From Geminicoccaceae bacterium (GTDB taxonomy: Bacteria; Pseudomonadota; Alphaproteobacteria; Geminicoccales; Geminicoccaceae): a stretch of DNA of 64,000 bases. The position numbers and the translations under genes were made by a program. Location: NCBI GenBank assembly GCA_020638465.1, contig JACKIM010000001.1:1145501-1209500 (forward strand), written 5' to 3'. Shown one piece after another: positions 50,066 to 59,524 of this stretch (positions within the stretch are counted from its first letter, which is position 1; every line of letters begins with the position of its first letter). Below the pieces are notes generated by a model. It saw nothing but the letters and a program-made list of their open reading frames with translations. It had not been told where the DNA came from and made no database searches.

Positions 50066-50695
50066 ATGGACAGACCCCTCATGCCCAAGGCGACGGCCGT
50101 GTGGCTCGTCGACAATACCGGGCTGACCTTCGACCAGATCGCCGACTTCTGCGGCCTCCATCCGCTTGAGGTCAAGGGCATCGCCGATGGTGAGGTGGCG
50201 ACCGGGATTCGCGGCCTTGATCCTGTCAGTCAGGGAATTTTGTCGCGCGAGGAGCTTCTTCGTTGCCAGAAAGACCCCAAGACGCGATTGAAGGCGCTTC
50301 GGTCGATCGCCCTGGACATCAAGCAGCCCAAGCGCAAGGAGCCGCGCTACACGCCGCTGTCGAAGCGCCAGGATCGCCCCGACGCGATTGCCTGGCTGTT
50401 GCGGCATCATCCCGAGCTCGCGGACCAGCAGATCTGCCGCCTGCTTGGAACTACCAAGAACACGGTCCAGGCGGTTCGCGACCGCACCCACTGGAAAAGC
50501 CAGGACATTCGCCCGCGCGATCCGGTATTCCTCGGTTTGTGCCAGCAGATCGAGCTGGACGAGGCCGTGGCCAAGGCGCGCGCGCAGCGTCCCGAGGATG
50601 TCCCTGTCGCCCCGCCTCCGGACTATGACGATGAGCAGCCGGAACTCGGTGAGGGGGGGATGCCCGCCGAGTTCCAGCTCGACGACAAGCCCTGA
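50066..50695 (+). CDS. trcR: DUF1013 family cell-cycle regulator TrcR
   Basis: 209 residues of the DUF1013 family, largely confined to alphaproteobacteria and annotated as cell-cycle transcriptional regulator TrcR. Starts MDRPLMPKATAVWLVDNTGL; the helix-turn-helix-like QIADFCGLHPLEVKGIADGE and ICRLLGTTKNTVQAVRDRT segments suggest two DNA-binding modules. Acidic Pro-rich tail. GAGGAGC lies upstream of the ATG. Confidence 0.88.
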   Translation: MDRPLMPKATAVWLVDNTGLTFDQIADFCGLHPLEVKGIADGEVATGIRGLDPVSQGILSREELLRCQKDPKTRLKALRSIALDIKQPKRKEPRYTPLSKRQDRPDAIAWLLRHHPELADQQICRLLGTTKNTVQAVRDRTHWKSQDIRPRDPVFLGLCQQIELDEAVAKARAQRPEDVPVAPPPDYDDEQPELGEGGMPAEFQLDDKP

Positions 50696-51065
50696 GTCCA
50701 TCGCTGCCGTCCTGCCGGGAACAGCCGGAACCGACGGGGCAGGGAAACTGCCAGGAAGATTGCGGGTGGCGGGCTCCTTCGACCGCCTTTTCTCATGCCC
50801 TTGCGGTGCGGGTCATGGCCTGAACCGCAAGGGTGAGAAGAACAATTCCTGGCGGGAAGTGCCTGCTGTCATCATTTTCAACAAGGTAATAATTCTCACA
50901 CCTGTTGTCCAACATGTTGAATTTGCGAGAATTATGAAAATTTCAAAAGCATGAACTTTGTCATGGTAGCCTTGTAAGCGGTTTGGTAAGGTTTCCTCAT
51001 GTGTGGAAGGCGGGAGAGGTCGCAACGCCCCTCCTGTCCGCTCTTGCAATTCAGAGGAGGGAACC
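50696..51065. other. Regulatory intergenic region upstream of the TAXI-TRAP genes
   Basis: 370 bp with no gene. It holds a hairpin CCCTTGCGGT/ACCGCAAGGG (50798-50833, possible end of trcR), a palindrome CAACATGTTG (50910-50919) inside a wider pair of 9-bp arms ATAATTCTC (50889-50897) and GAGAATTAT (50927-50935), then an AT-rich stretch. This looks like the control region of the transporter. Confidence 0.5.
50798..50833 (+). terminator. Possible trcR terminator hairpin
   Basis: CCCTTGCGGT and ACCGCAAGGG form a perfect 10-bp stem around a 16-base loop, about 100 bp after the trcR stop. No T-run follows, so its role as terminator is uncertain. Confidence 0.4.
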
Positions 51066-52037
51066 ATGAAGAAACTGGCAGTTGCTGTCGGTGCTTCGCT
51101 GATGGCGTTCGGCTTTGCTTCGGGAAGCATGGCGGCCGAAGAGCGCTTCATCACGATCGGAACCGGCGGGCAGACCGGTGTCTACTACGTGGTCGGCCAG
51201 TCGATCTGCAAGCTCGTCAACCGCGCCGCGGCCGATCATGGCATCAAGTGCACGGCTCCTTCGACCGGTGGATCGATTGCCAACATCAACGCGATCCGCG
51301 AAGGATCGATGGACATGGGAGTGGCCCAGTCCGACTGGCAGTACAATGCCTATCATGGCACGTCGAAGTTCGAGGAAAACGGTCCGTTCGAGGACTTGCG
51401 CGCCGTGTTTTCCGTGCATGCCGAACCGTTCACGGTGGTTGCCCGCGATGATGCCGACATCAACAGTTTCGACGACCTGAAGGGCAAGCGCGTCAATGTC
51501 GGCAATCCCGGGTCCGGGCAGCGCGGCACGATGGAAGTCATCATGCAGGCGAAGGGCTGGACCATGGATGACTTCCTGCTCGCCTCCGAGCTGAAGTCCG
51601 CCGAACAGTCCGCTGCACTCGGCGACAACAAGGTCGATGCGATCATCTTTACCGTCGGCCACCCCAACGGTTCGATCCAGGAAGCCACCACCACGACCGA
51701 CGCCCATCTGGTTCCGGTTGAAGGCCCCGAGATCGACAAGCTGGTCGAGGAAAACTCCTATTATTCGAAGGCCGTCATTCCCGGCGGGATGTACAAGGGG
51801 TCGGATACGGACACCAACACCTTCGGTGTCCGTGCCACTTTCGTGTCTTCGGCCAAGGTGGACGATGAGGTCGTCTATGAGGTCGTCAAGGCCGTGTTCG
51901 ACAATTTCGACCGCTTCAAGGGACTGCACCCGGCTTTCGCCCATCTCACGGAAGAAGAGATGATTTCCGCCGGTCTCTCCGCTCCGCTGCACCCCGGTGC
52001 CGAGCGCTACTATCGGGAGCGTGGCTGGATCCAGTAG
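51066..52037 (+). CDS. TRAP transporter substrate-binding protein, TAXI family
   Basis: 323 residues. Signal peptide 1-23 (LAVAVGASLMAFGFASGSMA). TAXI family features: FITIGTGGQTGVYYVVGQSI at the mature start, CTAPSTGGSIANINAIREGS, and VNVGNPGSGQRGTMEV. It captures the substrate in the periplasm for the TRAP permease downstream. Known TAXI ligands include glutamate and 2-oxoglutarate, but the ligand here is unknown. GAGGAGGGAACC precedes the ATG. Confidence 0.93.
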   Translation: MKKLAVAVGASLMAFGFASGSMAAEERFITIGTGGQTGVYYVVGQSICKLVNRAAADHGIKCTAPSTGGSIANINAIREGSMDMGVAQSDWQYNAYHGTSKFEENGPFEDLRAVFSVHAEPFTVVARDDADINSFDDLKGKRVNVGNPGSGQRGTMEVIMQAKGWTMDDFLLASELKSAEQSAALGDNKVDAIIFTVGHPNGSIQEATTTTDAHLVPVEGPEIDKLVEENSYYSKAVIPGGMYKGSDTDTNTFGVRATFVSSAKVDDEVVYEVVKAVFDNFDRFKGLHPAFAHLTEEEMISAGLSAPLHPGAERYYRERGWIQ

Positions 52038-52180
52038 GTCCTGCCGCGTCGCTCGCAGGCTGTCGGTGCGGCTCCCGTGGGGCACATCGGCAGCCTGCGG
52101 GGAAATGCCGCAACACCATCCAAGCAACAAACAATCATTCTTGAGCAGGCAGTCGTTTCAAGTCGGGCAGGACAACAGGC

Positions 52181-54757
52181 ATGAGCAGTCAGACCGAGGT
52201 CGTCACCCAGGCGCCAGATCTGGAGGAGATGGTAGCCCAGTCTGATACGGGTGCGCGCAACCCGGGCGGGGTGGCCGCCAGGATCATTCTGGGGGTTGCG
52301 CTCTTCTGGTCGCTTTTCCAGCTGTGGATCGCTTCACCGATACCTTTCATGCTCGGTTTCGGGGTATTCAACGACACCGAAGCCCGTTCGATCCACCTTG
52401 CGCTGGCCCTGTTCCTCGCCTTCACCGCCTATCCGGCATTTGCCCGGAGTCCGCGCGATCACGTGCCGGTCGCGGACTGGATCTTCGCCGTGGTCGGTGC
52501 GTTCTGCGCCGCCTATCTCTACCTGTTCTACAACAGCATCGCCGATCGCGTCGGAGCGCCGGCCACCCAGGACTATGTGGTTGCGGTCATCGGAATGCTG
52601 CTGCTGCTGGAAGCCACGCGCCGGTCGCTGGGACCGCCCCTGATGATCATCGCGATCGTGTTTCTGGCCTACACCTTCCTCGGGCCATACATGCCGGAGA
52701 TCATTGCCCACAAGGGCAATACCCTCGGTGAAGTTGTCAATCACCAGTGGATCACCACGGAAGGCGTGTTCGGTATTGCGCTGGGCGTCTCGACGAGTTT
52801 CGTCTTCCTGTTCGTGCTGTTCGGCTCGCTTCTCGACAAGGGAGGTGCGGGCAACTACTTCATTCAGGTCGCCTTTTCGCTGATGGGCCACATGCGTGGC
52901 GGACCGGCCAAGGCGGCGGTCGTGTCGTCGGCGATGACCGGCCTGATTTCGGGTTCCTCCATCGCCAATGTGGTAACCACCGGCACATTTACCATTCCGT
53001 TGATGAAGCGAGTGGGTTTCTCGCCGGAAAAGGCCGGCGCGGTCGAGGTGGCCTCGTCCGTCAACGGGCAGATCATGCCGCCCGTCATGGGTGCTGCGGC
53101 CTTCCTGATGGTCGAGTATGTCGGCATTCCCTATTTCGAGGTGGTCAAGCACGCATTCGTGCCGGCGCTCATCTCCTATATCGCCTTGGTCTACATCGTT
53201 CACCTGGAGGCGATGAAGGCTGGCATGGAGGGACTGCCGCGCTCCTACACACCGGGTCCATGGACCCGGCGGTTGATGATGCTGCTGTTCGGCATCGTCG
53301 TCCTGTGCGGCCTGTCGCTGGCGGTCTATTATGGCATTGGCTGGATTCGCCCGGCCTTCGGCGAAAATGCCTTCTGGGTCATCGCTGCCGGGATCGGTGT
53401 CGTCTACGTCCTTCTTGTCGGGTTCGCCTCGCGCTTTCCCCCCTTGAAGATGGACGATCCCGACGCGCCCATCACGTCGCTGCCGTTGCCCGGGCCGACG
53501 GTCAAGGCGGGTCTCCATTTCCTGCTGCCGGTGGTCGTGCTCATCTGGGCGTTGATGGTGGAGCGCCTGTCTCCCGGTCTCTCGGCGTTCTGGGGCTCGG
53601 CGTTCATGATCTTCATCCTCGTGACGCAGAGGCCGCTATTCGCGATCTTTCGCCGCACCGGCAATGTCGGCAGCGAATTCGTCGCCGGGTTCAGCGACCT
53701 GCTCGATGGCCTGATCGGCGGCGCCCGCAACATGATCGGCATCGGCATCGCGACCGCCGCAGCGGGTATCATCGTCGGGGTGGTCAGTCAGACCGGCGTG
53801 GGATCGGCGCTGGCCGATGTGGTCGAGGTCCTGTCGGGCGGCAACATCCTGGCCATGCTGTTTCTTACCGCCATTCTGTCACTGATCCTCGGAATGGGAT
53901 TGCCAACGACAGCGAACTACATCGTCGTGTCAGCCCTGCTCGCTCCCGTTATTGTCACGCTGGGCCAGCAGAACGGCCTCATCGTGCCGCTGATCGCCGT
54001 GCACATGTTCGTGTTCTATTTCGGCATCATGGCCGATGTCACGCCTCCGGTCGGCCTTGCCTCCTTTGCAGCGGCCGCGATCTCGGGCGGTGATCCGATA
54101 AGAACCGGTTTCGTCGCGTTCTTCTATTCACTGCGTACCGCGGCGTTGCCGTTCCTGTTCATCTACAATCATGAGCTGCTCCTGATCGATGTGACCTGGT
54201 ATCAGGGCATTTTCATCTTCGTCATTTCCACCGTCGCGATGCTGATCTTTGCCGCTGCGACGCAAGGGTGGTTCATCACCAGACTCAAGTTCTGGGAAAT
54301 TCCCCTGCTGTTGCTGGTAGCGTTCTCGCTGTTCCGTCCCGGTTTCTGGATGGATCAGGTTTCACCACCTTATGCGGAGGTGGCACCTACGGAACTGGCG
54401 AGTGCCGCCGACGCGACGCCGGCCGGGCAGGACCTGCGCATCCGGATCGCCGGTCTCGACCAGTTCGGCTCACCCATGGAAACGGTGATGCTGCTCAACA
54501 TGCCCGAAGGTGCGACGGGTGAGGAGAAGTTGCAGGCTGCCGGTCTCAACCTGCGCCATGATGGCGACAAGGTCATCGTCGATGATGTCGCCTTCGACAG
54601 TCCGGCACAAAAGGCCGGCTTCGATTGGGATCAGGAAATCATCGCGGTGCGCAAGCCGCTCGACCAGCCGAGCAAGTACTGGATCTTCATTCCCACCTTG
54701 CTGGTCCTGGGAGGGATTGTCGCCCTTCAGCGCAAGCGGGCCGCAAGCCCGGCCTGA
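52181..54757 (+). CDS. TRAP transporter fused permease (DctQM fusion) with DUF3394 tail
   Basis: 858 residues: a fused 4TM (DctQ-like, about 30-165) and 12TM (DctM-like, about 175-700) permease, as usual for TAXI systems. Clear markers are GPYMPEIIAHKG, SSVNGQIMPPVMGAAAFLM and GMGLPTTANYIVV. Residues from about 715 form a soluble PDZ-like DUF3394 domain, then a final span. Couples Na+ or H+ flow to uptake of the SBP-bound acid. 143 bp after the SBP gene. Confidence 0.93.
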   Translation: MSSQTEVVTQAPDLEEMVAQSDTGARNPGGVAARIILGVALFWSLFQLWIASPIPFMLGFGVFNDTEARSIHLALALFLAFTAYPAFARSPRDHVPVADWIFAVVGAFCAAYLYLFYNSIADRVGAPATQDYVVAVIGMLLLLEATRRSLGPPLMIIAIVFLAYTFLGPYMPEIIAHKGNTLGEVVNHQWITTEGVFGIALGVSTSFVFLFVLFGSLLDKGGAGNYFIQVAFSLMGHMRGGPAKAAVVSSAMTGLISGSSIANVVTTGTFTIPLMKRVGFSPEKAGAVEVASSVNGQIMPPVMGAAAFLMVEYVGIPYFEVVKHAFVPALISYIALVYIVHLEAMKAGMEGLPRSYTPGPWTRRLMMLLFGIVVLCGLSLAVYYGIGWIRPAFGENAFWVIAAGIGVVYVLLVGFASRFPPLKMDDPDAPITSLPLPGPTVKAGLHFLLPVVVLIWALMVERLSPGLSAFWGSAFMIFILVTQRPLFAIFRRTGNVGSEFVAGFSDLLDGLIGGARNMIGIGIATAAAGIIVGVVSQTGVGSALADVVEVLSGGNILAMLFLTAILSLILGMGLPTTANYIVVSALLAPVIVTLGQQNGLIVPLIAVHMFVFYFGIMADVTPPVGLASFAAAAISGGDPIRTGFVAFFYSLRTAALPFLFIYNHELLLIDVTWYQGIFIFVISTVAMLIFAAATQGWFITRLKFWEIPLLLLVAFSLFRPGFWMDQVSPPYAEVAPTELASAADATPAGQDLRIRIAGLDQFGSPMETVMLLNMPEGATGEEKLQAAGLNLRHDGDKVIVDDVAFDSPAQKAGFDWDQEIIAVRKPLDQPSKYWIFIPTLLVLGGIVALQRKRAASPA

Positions 54758-54862
54758 AACCATCGGCATGTTGTCGACAGGTGTTGGATATCGGTGGTTA
54801 ACGAGACGGTCAGTGACTGGTTGCTGATCGCGGCAGGAATGGAGCCCGAGGGAGCCCGGACG

Positions 54863-55288
54863 ATGTACAAGCGCATTCTTCTCCCCGTCGATGTCGGCCA
54901 GCAACCCACCTGGGAGCGGGCGTTGCCCTCGGCGGTCGAGATGGCAGAGCGGCATGCCGCCGGACTGACGGTGATGACCGTGGTCCCGGACTTCGGGTCG
55001 AGCCTCGTGGCCGGTTATTTTCCCGAGGGATTCGAGGAAAAGGCGACGGACCATGCACGAAGGGAGCTGGAGCAACTCGTCGCCCGCGAGGTGGCGCCAT
55101 CGCTGCAATGCGACCTGCTCGTCGCGCATGGCCGTATATGGCAGGAGATCTGCGAAGCCGCGCGGAAGGTCGATGCCGATCTGATTGTCATGGCGTCGCA
55201 CAAGCCTTCGTTCAGCGACATTCTTCTTCAGCCGAATGCGTCGCAGGTGCTTCATCATGCTCCTATTTCGGTACTGATCGTCCGTTGA
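54863..55288 (+). CDS. Universal stress protein (UspA family)
   Basis: 141 residues. Starts MYKRILLPVDVGQQP (Asp of the ATP fold) and ends SQVLHHAPISVLIVR. The C-terminal G-2x-G-9x-G(S/T) ATP-binding loop is replaced by SHKPSFSDILLQPNASQVL, so ATP binding is doubtful. USPs next to TRAP genes (TeaD of the ectoine transporter) regulate transport. The ATG at 54863 is fixed by family alignment; upstream GGAGGGAGC. Confidence 0.85.
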   Translation: MYKRILLPVDVGQQPTWERALPSAVEMAERHAAGLTVMTVVPDFGSSLVAGYFPEGFEEKATDHARRELEQLVAREVAPSLQCDLLVAHGRIWQEICEAARKVDADLIVMASHKPSFSDILLQPNASQVLHHAPISVLIVR

Positions 55289-55378
55289 GGTCTTTCATCG
55301 ACAGGAAGTTGGTGACGATAACCTGGTTCTGCCGTCTGCAATGGCGACACGGGATTGACGGCAGGATGTTCAGGTAAT

Positions 55379-55397
55379 ATTGAATTCCGAATTCAAT
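55379..55397. promoter_or_regulatory. Perfect 19-bp palindrome, probable GntR operator
   Basis: ATTGAATTCCGAATTCAAT has two 9-bp arms around one central C. It lies 18 bp upstream of the GntR-family start. GntR/FCD proteins bind such short AT-rich dyads and usually control their own operon. A TTGACG lies near 55355 with TATTGA 17 bases on, so the operator would overlap the -10. Confidence 0.6.
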
Positions 55398-55415
55398 GCT
55401 TGGTGCACATGAACT

Positions 55416-56135
55416 GTGAAACCCATAGAACCCCAGCCCAGCCGCGGTGAACAGGTCTATCAGGCCATCGTCGACGAGATCTGTACCGGCGGTTTGCTAC
55501 CGGGTACCCACCTCGTGCAGGATCAACTTGCCGAGCGGCTCGGTGTCTCCCGACAGCCCGTCCAGCAGGCCATGGCGCTGTTGAAGGCGGACGGTCTGGT
55601 CGAGGACGCGGGGCGCCGGGGTTTGCGTGTGGCCAGCCTCGACCTGGCGCGAATGCGCCAGCACTACGACATCCGGGCGGTTCTGGACGGGCTGGCTGCC
55701 CGGCGGGCGGCAGGACAGTCGGTCGCGGCCGGAACCGTTCGTTCCGCGCTCCGGGCGGCAGGGGAGGATCTCGTCCGGTGTGGCAGGGCGGCCATCGAGC
55801 GTGGTGCCATACCCGAACAGATTCGCCTCGATGAGGCATTCCACAAATTGATCTATGATCATTCCGGCAATCCGCTTCTTTCGCGTACTGCAGAGCCGCA
55901 CTGGCGCTTTCTGCGGCGGGCGATGGGTGACGTGCTGCGCCGCGCGGCACCGCCGGCGAGTATCTGGGATCAGCATGCCGCCATCCTCGAAGCCATCGTC
56001 TGCGGCGAAGCAGAGCGTGCGGAAGCGCTGGCCATCGATCACGTCGAACGCGCGGCGACGCGGCTCGAACGGGCACGAAAGGCCGGTGAAGCGGCCTCGT
56101 CGCAGGAGGAACCGATATCATGTCCGACCCGCTGA
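55416..56135 (+). CDS. GntR-family transcriptional regulator (FadR/FCD subfamily)
   Basis: 239 residues. Winged helix at 10-75 (LVQDQLAERLGVSRQPVQQA), then an all-helical FCD ligand domain with its conserved acid/His metal residues (Asp in IRLDEAFHKLIYDHSGN, His in IWDQHAAILEAI and HVERA). FCD regulators usually sense a carboxylic acid. GTG start. Its last 16 bases overlap the acyl-CoA ligase gene, so it likely heads and controls that operon. Confidence 0.9.
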   Translation: MKPIEPQPSRGEQVYQAIVDEICTGGLLPGTHLVQDQLAERLGVSRQPVQQAMALLKADGLVEDAGRRGLRVASLDLARMRQHYDIRAVLDGLAARRAAGQSVAAGTVRSALRAAGEDLVRCGRAAIERGAIPEQIRLDEAFHKLIYDHSGNPLLSRTAEPHWRFLRRAMGDVLRRAAPPASIWDQHAAILEAIVCGEAERAEALAIDHVERAATRLERARKAGEAASSQEEPISCPTR

Positions 56136-57685
56136 CGCTGGGACAGCTCCTGTCGGCGCAGGCACGCCTGCGGCCGCAGGCGCTGGCCGTGCGCGACCTC
56201 GAACGCAGCCTGACCTTCCACCAATGGAACCAGCGCGCGTGCAGGCTTGCCAATGCACTCGTCGGCATCGGTCTCGAACGGGGGGACAGGGTCGCGGTGC
56301 TGGCCTACAACCGTCTCGAATGGGCGGAGATCTATGCCGCGACGGCCAAGGCCGGGCTGATTGCGGTGCCCATCAATTTTCGTCTCGTCGGCAGTGAGGC
56401 GCGGCATGTCATCGAGGACAGCGGTGCGCGGGCCCTGATCGTCGAGGAGGAGCTGTCGGGCGTCATCGACAGCGTGCGCGACACCCTGTCCGTGGACGAG
56501 GACCGCTATATCCTGATGTCGTCCGGCGGAACGGCGGTGCGGCCCGGTTATCGCCGCTACGAGGAATTGCTTGCCGCAGGGGCTCCGGGCGAGCCTCGGG
56601 TGGATGTAGGTCCGGATGACACATGGTGCCTGATGTATACGTCCGGCACGACGGGAGCACCCAAGGGAGCGATCCGCAATCATCGCAACATGGCGATGCT
56701 TGCCCTGATGACCCAGGTCGAACTGGGGTTGCATCGACGCGACGAGGCATTGCTGGTCATGCCCATGTGTCATGCCAATTCCCTGTTCTTCTTCATGTCA
56801 TTTATCTATTGCGGCGGTGCGGTGACCATATTCTCGCGGTCCTCCTTCGACCCGGAACTTTGCCTGCGGACCTTCGCCGACACCGGAGCGACATTCACGT
56901 CGCTTGTTCCCACTCACTATACCATGTTGCTCGAAACACCGGCATCGAGCCGTCGTGGAGATTTCACGAGGGTCGAAAAGCTGATGATCTCATCGGCACC
57001 GGCGCATGCCGAGACAAAACGTGCCGTAATGGCGATGTTCCCGAATTCGGGATTGTTCGAGCTGTACGGTTCCACCGAGGCGGGCTGGGTGACGATGCTC
57101 CACCCGCATGAGCAGTTCGACAAGCTGGGGACGGTGGGGCGCGAGACCGTGGGATCGGCACCGATCCGCCTGCTCGATGGCGACGGGGCGGAAGTTCCTG
57201 ACGGTACACCCGGCGAGTTGTTCTCGTGCGGACCATATTGTTTCCAGGGATACTGGAACCTCCCGGAGAAGACTGCCGAAGCCTTCAGGGGACCGTGGCT
57301 CAGTGTCGGCGACGTTGCATTGCGTGACGAGGACGGGTTCATCCGGCTCATCGACCGGAAGAACAATCTCATCATCTCCGGTGGAGAAAACATCTACCCC
57401 TCCGAAGTGGAGACCGTCATTGCCGATCATCCGGCCGTGCGCGATGTTGCCGTCATCGGCCGGTCCGATCCCAAATGGGGTGAAAGCGTCCTGGCCGCGA
57501 TTGTCTGCAAGAGTGGAATGTCGGCGAGCGAGACCGAGATCATCGAATTCACGCGGCAACGGCTTGCGGGATACAAGCGGCCGCGCGGTGTCGTGTTTCT
57601 CGATGTCGAAGAGATGCCGCGCAACGCCACCGGCAAGATCCTGCACAAGAATCTGAGGGAACTGTTGAGCAAGCGATTCCCGTGA
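56120..57685 (+). CDS. AMP-dependent acyl-CoA ligase
   Basis: 521 residues of the ANL superfamily: P-loop MYTSGTTGAPKGAIRNHRNM, A5 FELYGSTEAGW, A7 LSVGDVALRDEDG, A8 hinge RLIDRKNNLIISGGENIYP, and catalytic Lys in PRNATGKILHKN. It would activate the imported acid as a CoA thioester. Shorter than the fatty-acid enzymes and closer to small or branched acid ligases. CAGGAGGAACC precedes the ATG. In the GntR operon. Confidence 0.88.
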   Translation: MSDPLTLGQLLSAQARLRPQALAVRDLERSLTFHQWNQRACRLANALVGIGLERGDRVAVLAYNRLEWAEIYAATAKAGLIAVPINFRLVGSEARHVIEDSGARALIVEEELSGVIDSVRDTLSVDEDRYILMSSGGTAVRPGYRRYEELLAAGAPGEPRVDVGPDDTWCLMYTSGTTGAPKGAIRNHRNMAMLALMTQVELGLHRRDEALLVMPMCHANSLFFFMSFIYCGGAVTIFSRSSFDPELCLRTFADTGATFTSLVPTHYTMLLETPASSRRGDFTRVEKLMISSAPAHAETKRAVMAMFPNSGLFELYGSTEAGWVTMLHPHEQFDKLGTVGRETVGSAPIRLLDGDGAEVPDGTPGELFSCGPYCFQGYWNLPEKTAEAFRGPWLSVGDVALRDEDGFIRLIDRKNNLIISGGENIYPSEVETVIADHPAVRDVAVIGRSDPKWGESVLAAIVCKSGMSASETEIIEFTRQRLAGYKRPRGVVFLDVEEMPRNATGKILHKNLRELLSKRFP

Positions 57686-57739
57686 AAGTCCGGCGCCACG
57701 ACCTTTCGCGCCGCTTCGATGTCATTCCGGAGGTATCCC

Positions 57740-59491
57740 ATGAGCGAATATGACAGCAGCCTGCCGCAGCAGGATCTCAACGAGAGTGCGACCAGCGTGG
57801 CCGCATGGGTCGCAAGGTCGTTGAAGGCCCGTGGCGTGGACCGGATCTTCGGCCTTCAGGGCGGTCACATCCAGCCCATCTGGGATCATGCGGCGCGACT
57901 TGGCATCCGGATCATCGATGTTCGCGATGAAGGTGCGGCCGTCCACATGGCGCACGCCCATGCCGAACTCACCGGGAAGCCGGGCGTGGCCATGGTCACG
58001 GCCGGACCGGGAGTGACCAATACGGTGACGGCCATGGCCAATGCTTCGCTGGCACGGATACCGCTGCTGCTGATCGGTGGCTGCACCTCGCGACCTCAGG
58101 CCAACATGGGGCCGCTTCAGGACATTCCGCATGTCGATATCCTGCGCCCCGTGACCCGTTGCGCCCGCACGGCGCGCGTGGCCGAACAGGCCATTCGTGA
58201 ACTGGACGAAGCCATGGCACGGGCAGGTGGTGACATGGGCGAGCCCGGCCCCGCCTATATCGAGTTCCCCACCGACGTCCTCAGGACGAGCGTGGCCGCC
58301 GATCTCGTCCTGCCGGAGTGGATCGAAGGCCGCCCCGGGCGTCGCATCCATCCCGATCCCGATGGTGTCCTTGAGGCTGTCGGCGCCATTCGTGCCGCCC
58401 GTCGTCCCCTGGTCATCAGTGGCGGCGGCGCGCGCCGTGCATCAGCGGCGCTGGAGCGTTTCCTCGACGCTGCCGACGCGTTGTATCTCGATACCCAGGA
58501 AAGCCGCGGACTGGTCCCCGCCGATCATCCGTCGGTCGTCGGTGCGGTACGCGCTGCGGCCATGGGTGGAGCCGATCTGGTGATCACACTGGGCCGCAAG
58601 CTGGACTACCAGCTCGCCTACGGTTCACCCGCAATTTACGGCGACGCAAGGTTCATGCGGATTGCGGACAATGCCGGCGAACTGATCGACAATCGGCGCG
58701 GTGCTCCCGAGCTTCTGTCCGACGTCGGCCTCGCGCTCGATGCCATCACCGACGCACTCGGCAACGATGCAGGTTCGCGGGACTCGGACTGGCTCGATGG
58801 TCTTCGCAGCAAGCATCGCGAGCGCATGATGCGCGGCGAAGCTGCTGCCATGCCGGCAAATGGTCCCGATGGCAAGATTCACCCGATGGCGATCTTTGCA
58901 GCATTGCGTAAACTGGTGGAGCCCGATCACATCGCGATCGCCGATGGTGGCGACCTCCTGAGCTTCGCGCGTGTCGGACTCACGGCCTCGACCTACCTCG
59001 ATGCGGGCGCGTTCGGTTGCCTTGGAGTGGGGGTCCCCTATGCGGTCGCAGCCGCGCTGGACTTTCCGGGCCGGCAGGTGATTGCCGTCAACGGCGATGG
59101 TGCATTCGGCATCAATGCCATGGAAATCGACACCGCTGTCAGGCACGGTGCGAAAGCCGTCTTCATCGTCTCCAACAATGCGGCGTGGAACATCGAACGC
59201 GTCGATCAGGACGTCAACTATGGTGGCCGCGTCGTCGGCACGACGCTCCGTCATTCGGATTATGCGGCCATGGCTCGCGCGTTGGGTGCGCATGGCGAAC
59301 GGGTCGAGGATCCGGCGGATCTGGAGGCCGCTTTGAAACGCGCGTTCGACAATGCGCCCGCGGTGGTCGATGTCGTGACCTCGCGATACGTGGTTTCCTC
59401 CGACGCCAGCAAGGGGCTCGGTTTCGTTCCCGACTACCAGCCCCTGACGGCCTGGGACGATGCCGAGCGCCGCCGCCGGGGTGAAATCTGA
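57740..59491 (+). CDS. IlvB-like thiamine-diphosphate enzyme (decarboxylase/lyase)
   Basis: 583 residues with three ThDP domains. Catalytic Glu in [19 protein letters not shown], the [13 protein letters not shown] loop, [16 protein letters not shown], and the ThDP-Mg motif [14 protein letters not shown]...NNAAWN near 452-485. The N-terminal pattern is acetolactate-synthase-like, but no IlvH subunit is present. Following an acyl-CoA ligase, it may be an acyl-CoA lyase (2-hydroxyacyl-CoA lyase or oxalyl-CoA decarboxylase type). CGGAGGTATCCC precedes the ATG. Confidence 0.8.
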   Translation: MSEYDSSLPQQDLNESATSVAAWVARSLKARGVDRIFGLQGGHIQPIWDHAARLGIRIIDVRDEGAAVHMAHAHAELTGKPGVAMVTAGPGVTNTVTAMANASLARIPLLLIGGCTSRPQANMGPLQDIPHVDILRPVTRCARTARVAEQAIRELDEAMARAGGDMGEPGPAYIEFPTDVLRTSVAADLVLPEWIEGRPGRRIHPDPDGVLEAVGAIRAARRPLVISGGGARRASAALERFLDAADALYLDTQESRGLVPADHPSVVGAVRAAAMGGADLVITLGRKLDYQLAYGSPAIYGDARFMRIADNAGELIDNRRGAPELLSDVGLALDAITDALGNDAGSRDSDWLDGLRSKHRERMMRGEAAAMPANGPDGKIHPMAIFAALRKLVEPDHIAIADGGDLLSFARVGLTASTYLDAGAFGCLGVGVPYAVAAALDFPGRQVIAVNGDGAFGINAMEIDTAVRHGAKAVFIVSNNAAWNIERVDQDVNYGGRVVGTTLRHSDYAAMARALGAHGERVEDPADLEAALKRAFDNAPAVVDVVTSRYVVSSDASKGLGFVPDYQPLTAWDDAERRRRGEI

Positions 59492-59524
59492 AGGGGAGCG
59501 AGCGATGACATCGATGAAAGGTCG

